A DNA stretch of 14,537 nt from assembly GCA_036553725.1 (NCBI GenBank), contig DATBOO010000146.1, positions 1-14,537 on the forward strand, written 5' to 3'. Of this stretch, positions 14,230 to 14,537 are shown in pieces. The stretch is from Bog-756 sp036553725. GTDB lineage: Bacteria; Actinomycetota; Acidimicrobiia; Acidimicrobiales; RAAP-2. The first letter of the stretch is position 1, and every line of letters begins with the position of its first letter. The notes under the pieces were generated by a model. It was not told where the DNA came from. It saw only the letters and a list, made by a program, of their open reading frames with translations, and ran no database searches. The position numbers and the translations under genes are program-made.

Positions 14230-14249
14230 ACAGGCGGAGGTGGGAACCG

Positions 14250-14537
14250 ATGGAAGCATCGCGGTTGGATGGGGCGGCCCGGGGAGCCCGGGCCGGGCGT
14301 GGGGTGGCCGTTGTGGTCGCGGTCGTCCTGGCCGCCCTGGTGGCGTCGGTGGCGGTGGTGGTGGCCTGGCCCTCGGCCCCGGCCTCGGCCCGCTCGGCCG
14401 CGCTGACCCGGTATCCCTACGTGTCCGAGGTGGTCGGCACCTCGGCCACGGTCGACTGGGGGACCGACCGCTCTCAGAGCACGGGCACCGCCACCTTCGG
14501 GGTGGTCTCGGGCGGGTCCTGCACCCCCTCCACCGCG
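14250..14537 (+). CDS. Purple-acid-phosphatase/metallophosphoesterase-like protein (3'-truncated)
   Basis: Only the first 96 codons are inside the window. A signal peptide or anchor (hydrophobic 19-40) is followed by LTRYPYVSEVVGTSATVDW, which resembles the N-terminal fibronectin-like domain of purple acid phosphatases and related secreted metallophosphoesterases. The catalytic domain would be downstream and cannot be checked. The ATG is preceded by GCGGAGG (14234-14240) at 9 nt. It runs in the same direction as the glycan cluster but lies behind two hairpins, so it may be a separate unit. Confidence 0.7.
   Translation, partial: MEASRLDGAARGARAGRGVAVVVAVVLAALVASVAVVVAWPSAPASARSAALTRYPYVSEVVGTSATVDWGTDRSQSTGTATFGVVSGGSCTPSTA

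Noticed and set aside
1..14537. CRISPR array, insertion sequence or prophage
   Set aside because: No regularly spaced identical repeats outside the coding repeats, and no transposase, integrase or phage structural motif was seen on either strand.

Overview
The window is high-GC DNA with mostly Shine-Dalgarno-led genes, several GTG starts and end-to-end gene overlaps. The tandem YWLVASDGGIFSFG-type repeats in the first protein, together with the LysRS, HAD-IB and GT2-GtrA proteins, point to an actinomycete, most probably class Acidimicrobiia. The taxon is an inference from recalled protein families; no search was run.

Left part (1-4600): the 3' end of a large secreted protein (Ig-like domain, fibronectin III domain, proline linker, six beta-type repeats), a hairpin, a minus-strand tRNA-Lys(CTT) with its own strong promoter, a divergent lysyl-tRNA synthetase gene (lysS), a minus-strand tRNA-Ser(CGA) and a minus-strand HAD-IB phosphatase gene. 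The tRNA-Lys and lysS are head to head, so the enzyme and a likely substrate share one intergenic region. The tRNA-Lys has A instead of the near-invariant U at position 33.

Middle (4601-5989): about 1.4 kb with little coding. It holds one probable small zinc-ribbon protein (5131-5466), a direct repeat with possible tiny ORFs, several hairpins, a pair of GTTAACC boxes on a good promoter, and a leader of roughly 340 nt with strong predicted structure.

Right part (5990-14537): a co-directional cluster. Gene 1 is a fusion of a polyprenol-phosphate-sugar-synthase-like GT2, a GtrA membrane domain and an HPr-kinase/PEPCK-like P-loop domain, with a strong internal ribosome binding site and ATG exactly at the joint. 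It is followed by a GT39/PMT-type membrane glycosyltransferase, a secreted membrane-anchored phosphoesterase-family protein whose catalytic residues are mostly replaced, a secreted single-pass membrane protein, a GH99-like glycosidase lipoprotein, a small membrane-anchored secreted protein, and the start of a purple-acid-phosphatase/metallophosphoesterase-like protein. From the GT39 gene to the small secreted protein, neighbouring genes overlap by 1-20 nt, which suggests translational coupling. The likely theme is building a lipid-linked sugar inside, flipping it, transferring it outside, and trimming or organising the product at the cell surface. The substrate and the roles of the kinase-like domain and the pseudo-phosphoesterase are unknown. 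This cluster is the best candidate for an undescribed system in the window.
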